A stretch of DNA of 64,000 bases from contig CAJNDT010003168.1 of the NCBI GenBank assembly GCA_905221615.1, forward strand, positions 508,923 through 572,922, written 5' to 3'. Source of the DNA: Symbiodinium sp. CCMP2592. Its lineage: Eukaryota > Sar > Dinophyceae > Suessiales > Symbiodiniaceae. The notes under the pieces are model-generated. The model worked only from the letters and a program-made list of their open reading frames with translations. It was not told where the DNA came from and did not search any database. Positions within the stretch are counted from its first letter, which is position 1. Each line of letters opens with the position of its first letter. Both the position numbers and the translations under genes were made by a program. Positions 10,041 to 19,500 of this stretch are shown in pieces.

Positions 10041-11400
10041 AAAGCATTAATTAAAGAGTAAACCCCAGCCCCCCTACTCACACTAAATCCTAAACCCTTC
10101 TACGCAGACATGGGCAGACCCCCCACACCCCAAATGCCTCTTCGCAGATGTTGGCGCGGTTAGCTCCATGCATGACATCAACTTTTGAAAGTGCCCCAGT
10201 AGCAAAGCGCATTTTACGGCACGCCCAAAAGAACACACGACGACCGCAAACGGTAAAAAACTAGTTAGCACGCTGCCCTTTTTTCAGGTACAGTAACTGG
10301 AGCATGCAAAGCAAACTCGTGTTCTTTGCCATAAACAGGCTGCCAGCTTCCTGCGATTTACAAAATGACATTTCGGGCTTAAAGGTTGCTGACTCCTGAC
10401 CCTATGTGCTTTTTAAACACCTTGACCTCTAAGCTAGAAATGCTAATTGGTACGCCCTAAATCTGTAACCCCGAAACCAACGCCCGAAATCCGGAACCCA
10501 ATACTGGAACCCCATATACAAAGGAGAGGTGAGAGGAACACAGCGGGACAAACGGAACTAGCCGCGCCGTCGAAACGGCGTAGCATCCATATGGAAACCG
10601 GAAGCATATAATTCTTGCATAAGCAGCGCATTGCAGGCCTTTGTTTGGGCCTGGAAAGGGTCAAGTTTTTGTTGCCTCCTACATCGAGAGGACGAGCCCA
10701 GAGGCTTAGGCTCTTGGGTTTGGGTTGGCACAAGGCTTTTGAGCCCATCCTAGCTGTATACAGTTTCTTCGGGGGAGCAAGTGTGTGGGTGGGTAAACAT
10801 GGTTGCCCCGATACACGCGGGAATTACCCGTTCAGGGTTCAGCTGCATCTAAATTTGGCTCCTCCTAGCCGTCCCAAGCGGCTCCGACACTTGCTGAGCT
10901 GTCCATTTCTTTCCCTGTCTTTCCAAGCACGCGAGCTGCGCTGCGGGCCCCCAAACCATGTTCGATGCATCCCCCAGACCCTAAGCCTAAAGTCCTCAAA
11001 CCTGATGCAAGAAGGGGCTCATGCTGTAAGGCTGCCGGGCCTCGATAAAAAAAGCACACCTGTGCAGAGCCTGATAATTTCACACCCTAAAACTCTTAGC
11101 GCATACTTTTGAAGGGTTCACAGCCACGGGACACTTCAACTTAAGTTTCAGCAAGGCGCAGCTCACTCGTACCAAAGAAACCCCATGGCATCCAAGATGC
11201 ATCGTGCGAATGACGGCCTGGAAACGTTTTTTTTCTCAATGTTGGCATCGCGCAATCATTTGGCCCGCGCAATCCTGCGGGCTCAAACAACGCAGCAATA
11301 CCCATACGCAACGCCGAAGCCACCAAGGACTTGAAACCACCAAGTTCGGCGGGAGTGGATTCTTGGCAACTGGATGGCTGAAAGTACTGCTGACGTCTAC
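10041..11400. other. Non-coding or unrecognised part of element 1
   Basis: An A/C-rich stretch (10041-10560) with no clear frame is followed by scattered short frames. No domain, RNA or repeat is recognised. It may be another insertion, because the sequence character differs from the coding parts on either side. Confidence 0.35.
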
Positions 11401-12006
11401 ACACGGGAGAAGAGGAACGTGGTCTGCGCCATTTGGGAGAAGGTCACCTCCAATTTGGACCAGATCGACACGGCCGGCGTCCGCGCCTCCAGCATATAGA
11501 TCTCTCTCGCGACGACCAACAGCACCCCCAAGAAAGTCCTGCTGCTGGTGGGCTCCCAGTCGCAGGTGCCTTAGGCCCTGAGGGGGGGAGTCCGCCGCGT
11601 CAGGTGAGGGACTCGTCCCCGCCCTCTCGCAACGCAGACAGCCCGGCATCAAGCTGGCTTTTGACTCAGATTCACCCCAAGGGCCTCTCACTCCAGTGTC
11701 CATCTTTTGAATCAGGACCTCCGTGCTGTGGGCTGCGGCTGGAGCCCTTCCATGGACAACGTGGAGGCCCTGAACGCCATCGATTACCAAAGTGATCTGG
11801 ACTCCTACGCTCTCTGTGCTAGGTGCTTCCTTCAGTTCTCCTTGCCGGCGGAGTTTCGAGTGGGGGATGTCCCTCCTGCGGGAGACTCCAGTGAATCAGC
11901 CTCCTCAGGCAGCCTCACGGATGACTCCGTGGACACGGCCTCGGAAGCGGAGAAGGTCACATACCAGGACCTAGATAAGGCACTGGCCTCTAAGGGCCCG
12001 CCTTAG
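11401..12006 (+). pseudogene. Degraded C-terminal coding segments of element 1
   Basis: Two protein-like stretches in different frames: TREKRNVVCAIWEKVTSNL (about 11401-11500) and a 99-codon frame 11707-12006 with MDNVEALNAIDYQSDLD, ALCARCFLQF and an acidic, serine-rich tail, ending 55 bp before the B1 repeat. The dispersed motif lies between them at 11564. The position directly before the 3' repeat suggests the last part of an element-encoded protein. Function unknown. Confidence 0.4.
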
Positions 12007-12061
12007 ATGGACGACATCTTTCAGTTTTGGGGTTCTTTTGTGCCGTCCATCCTGCGGATTC

Positions 12062-12310
12062 GGCTTCTTTCTGGACGGCACAAAATTTTGGAACTCTCTT
12101 TTCTGCACAAGGAGGGTTCCCGATCTCCAGGTGCCATAGGCCCTGAAGGAGGGGACCCTCCTGTGCTTTGGGAACGGCCTCTCTTTAGGCTGAGGTCAAC
12201 GACCGAAGGAACATCCCGGGAGTCGGCAGCCACACCAATCCACCATGCAAAAGAGGGCTTGCACGCATGGTGCTTCTTGGTGTGCCATTTTCATGCGGAT
12301 ATCTGACATT
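12062..12310 (+). repeat. Terminal repeat B1 (249 bp)
   Basis: Near-identical to 17128-17378. It includes one copy of the dispersed 18-bp motif (12129), ends GATATCTGACATT and abuts repeat A2. Confidence 0.9.
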
Positions 12311-12426
12311 AGCTACTTGCAACAGAGCTTGCCGAATTGCAAGTCTTATGTCAGGAGATGTCTGCCAAAATGGCTCTGCCATTTTGGCCCAAGATCGTGG
12401 ACCGTGGGTCCTTCAAAATTTGAAAC
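12311..12426 (+). repeat. Terminal repeat A2 (116 bp) with perfect hairpin
   Basis: Second copy of A. Hairpin at 12364-12388; the spliced-leader-like stretch GCCATTTTGGCCCAAG is at 12378-12393. Confidence 0.9.
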
Positions 12427-12439
12427 CCGCCCGCCCTGC

Positions 12440-13621
12440 CCCATGACAACGCCGATCACCCTGGCTAAACCCCCGGAGGCCATCCCGGACGCTTATGCCG
12501 ACCACATTGCAGAACTCCACTCGTCTGTGGCCACTCTCTGTTTGCAAGGAAACAGATCCCCTACTCGGTCCAGGCAGCACTGGCCAAGGAAGGCTACATA
12601 ACCCTGGAGGACATCGCCGACCGCTGGGATGATGCGTCGGCTGCCAGAACCAATGGCCCCAAGGACCTATAGTATAGGACCTATAGGCTTTGCTAGTGGC
12701 GACAATGGGTTCACACCTCAGAGCAGCGCTTTCACTGCCATGCGCCTCTTTCAGGCGATTAAGGCGGCTAAAGACATGACCAAGAACCTCTATGACTCTA
12801 TGCACCTCGCTCCAGTGTCACGCCTGGCCAGGCCTCCTCGGAACGCTCAGGCCTGGAAGTGCTGTGTGACCGGCACCAGCTCCTCACGGAGTGGACTAAG
12901 GAAACTGGGCTCCCGAAGCCCAAACTTGAAGCAGGGGAGTGACAACCTCCTCAAGGCGCAGTTTCGCTTCTGCTCCAAAGGGGAACTTGGCTTCATCAAC
13001 GCGAAATACATCATCAGTGCCCTGCCGGAGCTTGAAGAGAAGCCGTTCAAAACAAAGCGGAATAAAGAAGAGGAGGAAGAGGAACGCAAGCTCCCAACCA
13101 CCAGACGACATCTGGAGAGGATGCACCGTGTTTTCCGCAACAATCTTTCGATGTGTCTCCTGGCCTTTCCCCAGTTCCCTCAGTTCGATGCCTCGAAGCA
13201 TGATCTGGATGAATGGTACGATTGGTTTTGGGGCCCGGACATTGCGGGACGAACAACAGCTCCTTCGGAAAAGACTCTTCTCTACGCCGAACGAAATGCA
13301 TGGAGAGCCATCCACAACCTGGTCTATGAGGGCAAGTCGCTCAAGGAGGCCATGATGGAAGTCCGTGCGGATGCCCTCTTCTGGACCAGGGAAGTCTACG
13401 AGCGTGTGCCTCGACCTGGTGAGAAAGGTTCGAAGGGCACTCCGAAAGGTGAGAAAGGCACCCCCTTTTCCAAGTGGCCAGGCAAGGGCGCTTGGGAAGG
13501 GAAGCAAGCCTGGTCGGTGTACCAGCCCTTCCTCAAGCAATTCACCAAGGGCAAAGAAGGCAAGAAGGGCAGCCCCAAGGGCAAGGGCAACACTGCCATC
13601 ACCAGGAGTGATGCGCTGTAA
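12440..13621 (+). CDS. Element 2 Gag-like ORF, frameshifted near its start
   Basis: The first part (MTTPITLAKPPEAIPDAY, from 12442) changes frame near 12550 and continues as IPYSVQAALAKEGYITLEDI. The main open frame, 12629-13621, then carries AMRLFQAIKAAKDMTKNLY, an acidic/basic linker (EEEEEERK), LERMHRVFRNNLSMCLLAFP and a glycine/lysine-rich basic tail (KGSPKGKGN type repeats, residues about 250-320). A helical body followed by a basic nucleic-acid-binding tail, ahead of a zinc finger and a reverse transcriptase, fits a retrotransposon Gag. I do not assign a family. At least one frame break makes this copy defective. Confidence 0.55.
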
Positions 13622-13689
13622 CAGCACATCACCCGCGATGCGCTGTTACAGCGCATCACCCCACTATATAACTCAGCCCAAGCGAAGAA

Positions 13690-13895
13690 GCCGCAGCCCA
13701 AGGATACCTGGCCCCAGAATTGGTCCAGGAACAATCCGAAGGGCACCCGGCACCCCCTTCTGCAGGGATTATCACATCAAGAAGCAGTGTCCCGGCAACT
13801 GTGGACGTTCCCACAACTGTCCTGTCACCAAGGATGGCTGGGTGTGCAATGCCCCTCCGAATGAGCACAGCCCAGACAACTGTCCTTACAAGTGA
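13690..13895 (+). CDS. CCCH-type zinc-finger segment of element 2
   Basis: In the frame ending at 13895 the sequence reads FCRDYHIKKQCPGNCGRSHNCP followed by further cysteines: a C-x(7)-C-x(3)-C-x(4)-H-like arrangement resembling the CCCH fingers found downstream of Gag in dinoflagellate retroelements (family knowledge; no search was run). It lies between the basic Gag tail and the methyltransferase-like region, so it is probably part of the same polyprotein after a frame change. Confidence 0.5.
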
Positions 13896-14239
13896 GGACT
13901 TCCAGTCCCAGGTGCCTTCCACCCTGAACGAGGCGAAGTGTTAGAGACGGTGACACACGTTGCCCCCTCCACATCAGGTGCCCATGGCCCTGACCGGGAA
14001 CAAGCACGGGACAGGTCACGATCCCCTCGGGGGAAGCCTGTCTCCTCGCCAAGCGTGGACCCCATGCATGTGGGCCTGCAGCCCTCCAGGAGTGCTCTCT
14101 CGGATGACAGGCCCTTCTCTCTTGGGCTTTTATAATGGAGTCCCCGACCGCCTGGTCCGGAGACTCCAGTGGTCTCCTTCCGTGTGCACTGCCAGCATTC
14201 CTCAGGGTGCCATCATTTTGCCCTTTGCGTCGGGATGAT

Positions 14240-14934
14240 GCCTCATCTCTGGAAGCGATCCTCCATGCCCAAGCTCCGGAACTCTCCTCGAGAGTTCTGG
14301 CCTTTGATTCCTCTAGGAAACCCTCTGGTAAGGACCTCCTTAACGACACCCTGTTCGGATCGCTCTGTGTTTCGGCGTTGCAAGGACGCATCTCCTTTGT
14401 GGGAGGATGTCCGGACCTCAAAACCTGGGGTTTAGATAGATGGTTCCAGGACTCGGGTACTTTCCATGCGGTTCGTGCCCGCTCCGCAGAGAATGCCTGG
14501 GGCATAGCCGCTCTTCCTGAGGAGACTTTGCACTCTGCAGATGAGGAAAGCACCCTGCTCCTTAGGTTCCTTCGGATCTGCTTGCGTGGCTCGCCTTCAA
14601 GGCGGCCTCGCCCCGTGCTACCCCTAAGATCTTTTGCTTCCTGGAGATGGCTGAGGATCCAGCTCGAGGAGCCATTTCCCCATCCAAGAGACGCTCCTCT
14701 TCGGCCTGGGCCACTCCGGCCCTACGTGCTTGGACCTTAGATTTAGGCCTTGAGGTTCTTCATTTCGATCTTTGTTCCTTCGGATGGGTTGTTAGTCGTC
14801 CCTCGAGAGCGGTCACGAACCTTCCCCTCCAATCCTGGGAGGGAAGGACCTGCACACACACTCATCACCTCAAATCTGATGGTCCCGTGCCTGGGGACAC
14901 CCGGCGACCTGAAACCATGCTACATGCTTCGTAA
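14240..14934 (+). pseudogene. Degenerate C5 cytosine-methyltransferase-like domain
   Basis: Across two frames the order of landmarks follows the DCM/DNMT fold. RVLAFDSSRKPSGKDLLND leads to GRISFVGGCPDLKTWGLDRW, where the catalytic loop GGPPCxxxS is expected. Then come HAVRARSAENAWGI; FLEMAEDPARGA, where the ENP motif is expected; VLHFDLCSFGW; and PSRAVTNLPLQSWEG with CTHTHH. The Cys of the Pro-Cys motif is displaced (GGCPD instead of GPPC) and the ENP motif reads EMAEDP, so this copy is unlikely to be catalytic. Methyltransferase domains captured by dinoflagellate retrotransposons are established knowledge. The assignment here is inference from motif order. Confidence 0.5.
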
Positions 14935-14984
14935 CACGGTCTCTTCGAGGGTGGATTCGCCGTGTGGACCACCCACCGAACTCC

Positions 14985-17105
14985 TTTCCGACCCCTCGCT
15001 GGGGCAGCTTACCTTAGACGACGCCACGATGAGAGTGGCCCATGGTTTTAAGGTTAGGCCCCTAAAAAACGGAGGTGGTAACTCCCCCGGTACGATGCCT
15101 CCCCACCTAGGTCTGGGTCCGAGGGCTACTGCTCTGGGTAAGTTCATCCGAGAAAAGGCCGGGCCCCTGGTCCCCTCCTTCCTAGCCTCCACGGCCGCGG
15201 GTGCCAAGCAGCACCCTTTCCCGGATTCTGTTCTTAAGGAAATTCGGGATTTCATCATGCCTCATCACCCCCAACCGGATGCAGGACAGCCCTTTTACTT
15301 GGATGTCATCAGGAAAACCCTGTGCGATACTCGGGTACTCTCCGGGCGTTTGGCCTCTGAAATCAGAGCTCATTGGAGAAGAGTGGGACCCGGTGGAGGC
15401 ACCACCCCCCACTGGCCATGCTAACTACTCCTCTGCTGGCACCTTCAGGGAGGAGATTCGGGCTACCTTCGTGGAAGACACTCCACTGGGTATGGTCATC
15501 GGACCATGCACGCGTGCCGAGGCAGCAGCGCACTGCCAGTGTGCGGAGGAAGAGCTATGCCCCTGCCCCATGGCGGGGATTGATGAGTCGGACAAGATCA
15601 GTTCGATGGCTGCAAGGGAGTATCCAACAGAACACAGTGGAGACCGACTGTCATGGACTGCGTCCAATGCCTCCATTGGCTCCGGGCATCACGTTCTCGT
15701 GGTAAGCCAGGTGCCCATGGCCCTGAGCCCGCGGAGGCCTCCGGGTCTCGTGAAACCACCCCTGGCTCGGCAAGCCCAGTACGGGACAGTCCCTCGAAAA
15801 AGGGAGACTCCAGCGCCGGTTCCGGCCGACCCTGGTGCTTCCCTGGCACGGATGACGAGTGGATCCTGCTCAAAGCTGATGTGACTAAGGCACACCGGAG
15901 GATCAAGATTCTCCTCCGAGAATGGCGCTACCAAGTGGCCCAGCTTGGTGAGGAATGGTGGGTTAACACAGTAGGCACCTATGGGATGGCCAGTGCCCAG
16001 CTCTACTGGGGAAGGATGGCTTCTAAGGATTGTGTATGCCGTTTTTCCGGAGGTCGACTGGGGTTTCGTTTTTGTCGACGACTTTGCCTGGTTGCTCCGT
16101 AAATCGAACTCCCCCCTCTTGGCGACGGCAATTTGCTTGCTGTTGCTTGCCCTCGGCACTCCCCTGAGCTGGAAGAAAACCTTGCTAGCTGAGGTCAATA
16201 GTTGGCTTGGCTTTGTCATTGACCCAAAAGGACCCTGCGTGCAGATGGCCGGAGACAAGCACCTGCTTGTCATGGGCATTCTTGAAGAGCTCAAAAGCGG
16301 TAAGGTCATGTCGGCCTCTCAGATCGCTAGTGCTTTGGGTAGGCTGCAATGGGCGACAACGGCCTGCCCCCTCACTAAGCCTTTTCTCCAACCCTTTTGG
16401 GCTTGGAAGAAGGCCTGCCAGACTGCAGGACGTCCTGGCAAGCTGATCCGTGCACTCTCGGCTCTTCTCCTCTCTCTTTTTGACCAGAAGTTCCGACAAG
16501 CATCGCCGTATGCCCCGCTTGCCATTTGGTCAGGGGCAAGTGATGCTAGCGCTTCGGATGATGGCAGCGCCTATGTGGGCGGCTGGCTTTCCAATGTGGA
16601 CTCCCCGTCCAAGTCGGAAGTCTTCCGGTTCCACTACCAGGTCACCGCGGAGCGACATCCATGGGCCTTTGATAAGGGCTGCCCGAAAAAGCGCATAGCT
16701 GCCCTCGAGATGTTCGGCACTCTGATCCTCTCTCACTTTCTCATGGAAAAGGCGCCTGCGTTCATCCCGAACCTCAGGCTCCCCCTGGTCAGCGACAACC
16801 AAGGGAATGTGTACTCGCTCCTGAACGATAAGTCCAAGAGGATGCCAACATCTGTCATCCTCATGGAGGTATTGTACCAGCTGCACCGGCATGGCATGCA
16901 GCTCGCTCCCTCCCACGTCAAGCGAGACTTTAACACGTGGGCTGATGATCTGACTCATCCCAACTTTCAAGGTTTCACTCCATCTCTCTGCTTGCCGGTG
17001 GAACCCGTGCTCAAGCATTTTTCCCTCATTCGCTCTATCTTGGAAGATCGTATTTTCGACGACCCATCTGACCTCACCCATGGGCCCGTGCAGGGCGCCC
17101 GGTGA
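14985..17105 (+). pseudogene. Reverse transcriptase plus RNase H of element 2, frameshifted
   Basis: N-terminal part FKVRPLKNGGG ... PPHLGLGPRATALGKFI (about 15045-15160). Fingers/palm start NYSSAGTFREEIRATF (about 15422). Palm motif A ILLKADVTKAHRRI (about 15865) and WWVNTVGTYGMASAQLYWG. After a frameshift near 16015, LLRIVYAVFPEVDWGFVFVDDFAW, whose FVDD is the catalytic motif C. Then LSWKKTLLAEVNSWLGFVID (primer grip/thumb). The RNase H-like part has SGASDASASDDGSAYVGGW, AALEMFGTLILSHF, LVSDNQGNVY and DFNTWADDLTHP, which follows the D-E-D-D pattern and the SDN/WADxLT style of DIRS-type RNase H. Frame changes near 15600 and 16015 and a copy of the dispersed motif at 15709 break the protein. 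The open C-terminal frame is 15981-17105. Confidence 0.75.
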
Positions 17106-17127
17106 GGATGTGGCTGCCTCCTGTACA

Positions 17128-17378
17128 GGCTTCTTTCTGGTCGGCACAAAATTTTGGAACTCTCTTTTCTGCACAAGGAGGGTTCCCGATCTCCAGGTGC
17201 CATAGGCCCTGAAGGAGGGGACCCTCCTGTGCTTTGGGAACGGGCCTCTCTTTAGGCTGAGGTCAACGACCGAAGGAACATCCCGGGAGTCGGCAGCCAC
17301 ACCAATCCACCATGCAAAAGAGAGCTTGCGCGCATGGTGTTTTTTGGTGTGCCATTTTCATGCGGATATCTGACATTG
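17128..17378 (+). repeat. Terminal repeat B2 (251 bp)
   Basis: Right-hand copy of B, 22 bp after the RNase H stop. It ends GATATCTGACATT, and unrelated sequence follows from 17379. Confidence 0.9.
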
Positions 17379-19500
17379 TCGAATATCAGCCCTTTGCAGT
17401 CAGCTGCTGCGGCTGCTTCCATCCTGCCGAGCTGGGCATGCTGACCTGCTGGCCAACGCAGCAAGCGTATTGAGCATGCGAGCCCAAATCACTAGTGAAC
17501 TCACTCGCCGGGCCACGAAGATGCTGCCATAATGCTTTCCGAGGCAATGGGACCCAAAGGCAGATGCGGTGCGAACGTGGGACGAATTGGCTTTCTCGAT
17601 TTCTCGACTCAGCCTGTACATAGAATAAAGCAAAAGCAAAGTCTGGAGGCCCAGGTTGCTCAACGCTGACAGTAACAGCCGAGATATTGGGATGGTGGTT
17701 GCCTGGGCTGGCGTGGAAAGCACGGGAAGCCTGTGCATTGTCCGGCATCCCGTATAAATACAACTCTACGAATCTTGTGCATGCGGCAAGAAGCGGTACA
17801 TTTCAGCGTTGGACGGACACTACCGTTTCGGAGTCATACTGGGTCGATGCCCAAACCTGCAGCCAAAGCCTGCCAAGATGCACGGTCTTTCTAGCCCCGC
17901 CCCGTTTTGCTCTGAATTTCCGGGTTGGTCCCCTGAGTCTCTCTGAATCATGGATGGGTCCGTGAAGTGATCGGTTTGTTGCCTCGAAATTTACCTTTGA
18001 ATTGCGGGTGGGATGTGACTTGAAGCGCTTCTGCGGAAAATAACCTAAGTTACTGAGCTCTCGTTGTCCGCGGCCTGCTTATAGGGTTGCAGTTGACGTC
18101 ACCTGACAGCCGCGTGTTGCCTTGGCGTCAGGTCAATCTTCACCGAGCGCTCGGAAGGCGACATCGGTTGCGGTTCTGATTCGCGTATTGGGGTCCGGTC
18201 AGCACACATAGTTGCAAGGCTATGAGTAGGACTAGGATGTATTGATGCAGCGGTTGCATGAATTCGAAGCATAATTCGAAACCGCGCAAGCTTCTCAGAG
18301 AATTGGACAGCCCCCAACGTCAGTGCATTTTGACGGGCGACCGGCTGCAAGCATTTCTGCAATCTCTCGCAGTCTCGCAGGGCTTGGCTTCACCCAGACC
18401 TCCCTCGAGTTTGCACGTGCCGTGCTGCGGAGCTTGCGACGATGGCGGCAGCATCCCTTCCTGAGGCTGATTCCTCCCCCAAGTTTTTTGAGTTCGATCA
18501 GGTTAGCCCGTGCGAGCATTGTCCGTGGTTCCGACAGGGACAGTCTTGGTTTCAGTACAGGGCCGCACTGTTCACAATCCCGTTGCGACTCGCGCATTGT
18601 GGTTCAGAGATGCGGCACAGGCGGATGGTAATTGCCGGCATCGCCAAGCGCATGGAGGCTTGGTGAGTTCTGCCGCGGAACGATGGCACCAAAACGCATA
18701 GGAGCGCGGTTGTCGGTAGTTACATGTCAGGCTGACAATCCTTCCAGAAAATTCGCGGAGACCGCGTACCAAGCGTTTAAAGGATCACAGGACAAGCTTC
18801 GCAATGATCAGCTTGTGCAAGTGCTTTCCCCAAAATGCCGTGTGTAGCTAGAGCTCACGCAGAGCTCTCGATTCATGGAGACTCAGGTTCTCAACAGCGC
18901 ATTTTGTGGGAGCAGCCCTCCCCCAGATGCATCATGCTCTTCGCAGACCACGGCGAGCAACGAGTCTTTTTTGCAGGCATTGCCTCTTCGGGTCTTTCGG
19001 TCCTTCCGTCTTTCCTCCATGTCGGCAGGCCGGTGAGAGCGTGCGCACAACGCGCAGCAACAGCTCATCTGGCTCTGCTTTCTCGCCTGGCCGGGATCCT
19101 GAACGGAAGCTTCAAAGAAGGCACTGGCAATGCTGTCGACCCAGGTGGAAGAAGTGTTACTGGCCTCTACGTACGCCTGCACCTCAGGAACTCTCGCACA
19201 ATGACAGGCGACACGGCCAGGCAATATGCGCAATTTCTGTGAATTTTCTCAGTCTGTCGTTATTGGCTGGCCGGGGCAGCGGCAGCCCTTGCAGGCTGCC
19301 AGGTTTCTGAAACCTTCAAGCCCGCCCCGCACCCCAGATCATGCGAAACGTGCATGCTACTTCGCCAAACGGCATCGTTGATTGCTGCTGATTCACTGCC
19401 GATGCCATCGGAACCAAACATCCACACACATTTATCACCATTGTGCTGGTGATGATTGGTGCGTGTTGTACGGAGACCGGTAGAACACATCATGCAACAG
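17379..19500. other. Intergenic, no supported gene
   Basis: Several open frames of 60-135 codons overlap on both strands (for example 18442-18666 and 18835-19242), but none shows a domain, a repeated splice pattern or consistent coding character. Confidence 0.4.

Larger units (their letters stand above)
5547..17378 (+). mobile_element. Compound retroelement region with split direct repeats (A1...B1A2...B2)
   Basis: Two different terminal sequences each occur twice in direct orientation: A at 5547-5662 and 12311-12426 (one visible mismatch), and B at 12062-12310 and 17128-17378 (a few mismatches). B1 abuts A2 with no base between them. The outer ends are A1 and B2, and no flanking target duplication is seen. 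The layout fits either two related elements joined head to tail or one element with split direct repeats, as known for PAT/Kangaroo-type DIRS retrotransposons, which integrate without target duplications by a tyrosine recombinase. I found no tyrosine recombinase or integrase. The right half encodes a reverse transcriptase and RNase H; the left half encodes proteins I cannot place. Confidence 0.75.

Noticed and set aside
5547-17378. LTR retrotransposon with A or B as LTRs
   Set aside because: A and B are different sequences; the outer ends are A (left) and B (right), so there is no terminal direct repeat pair, TG...CA end or target duplication as at 23377-33305.
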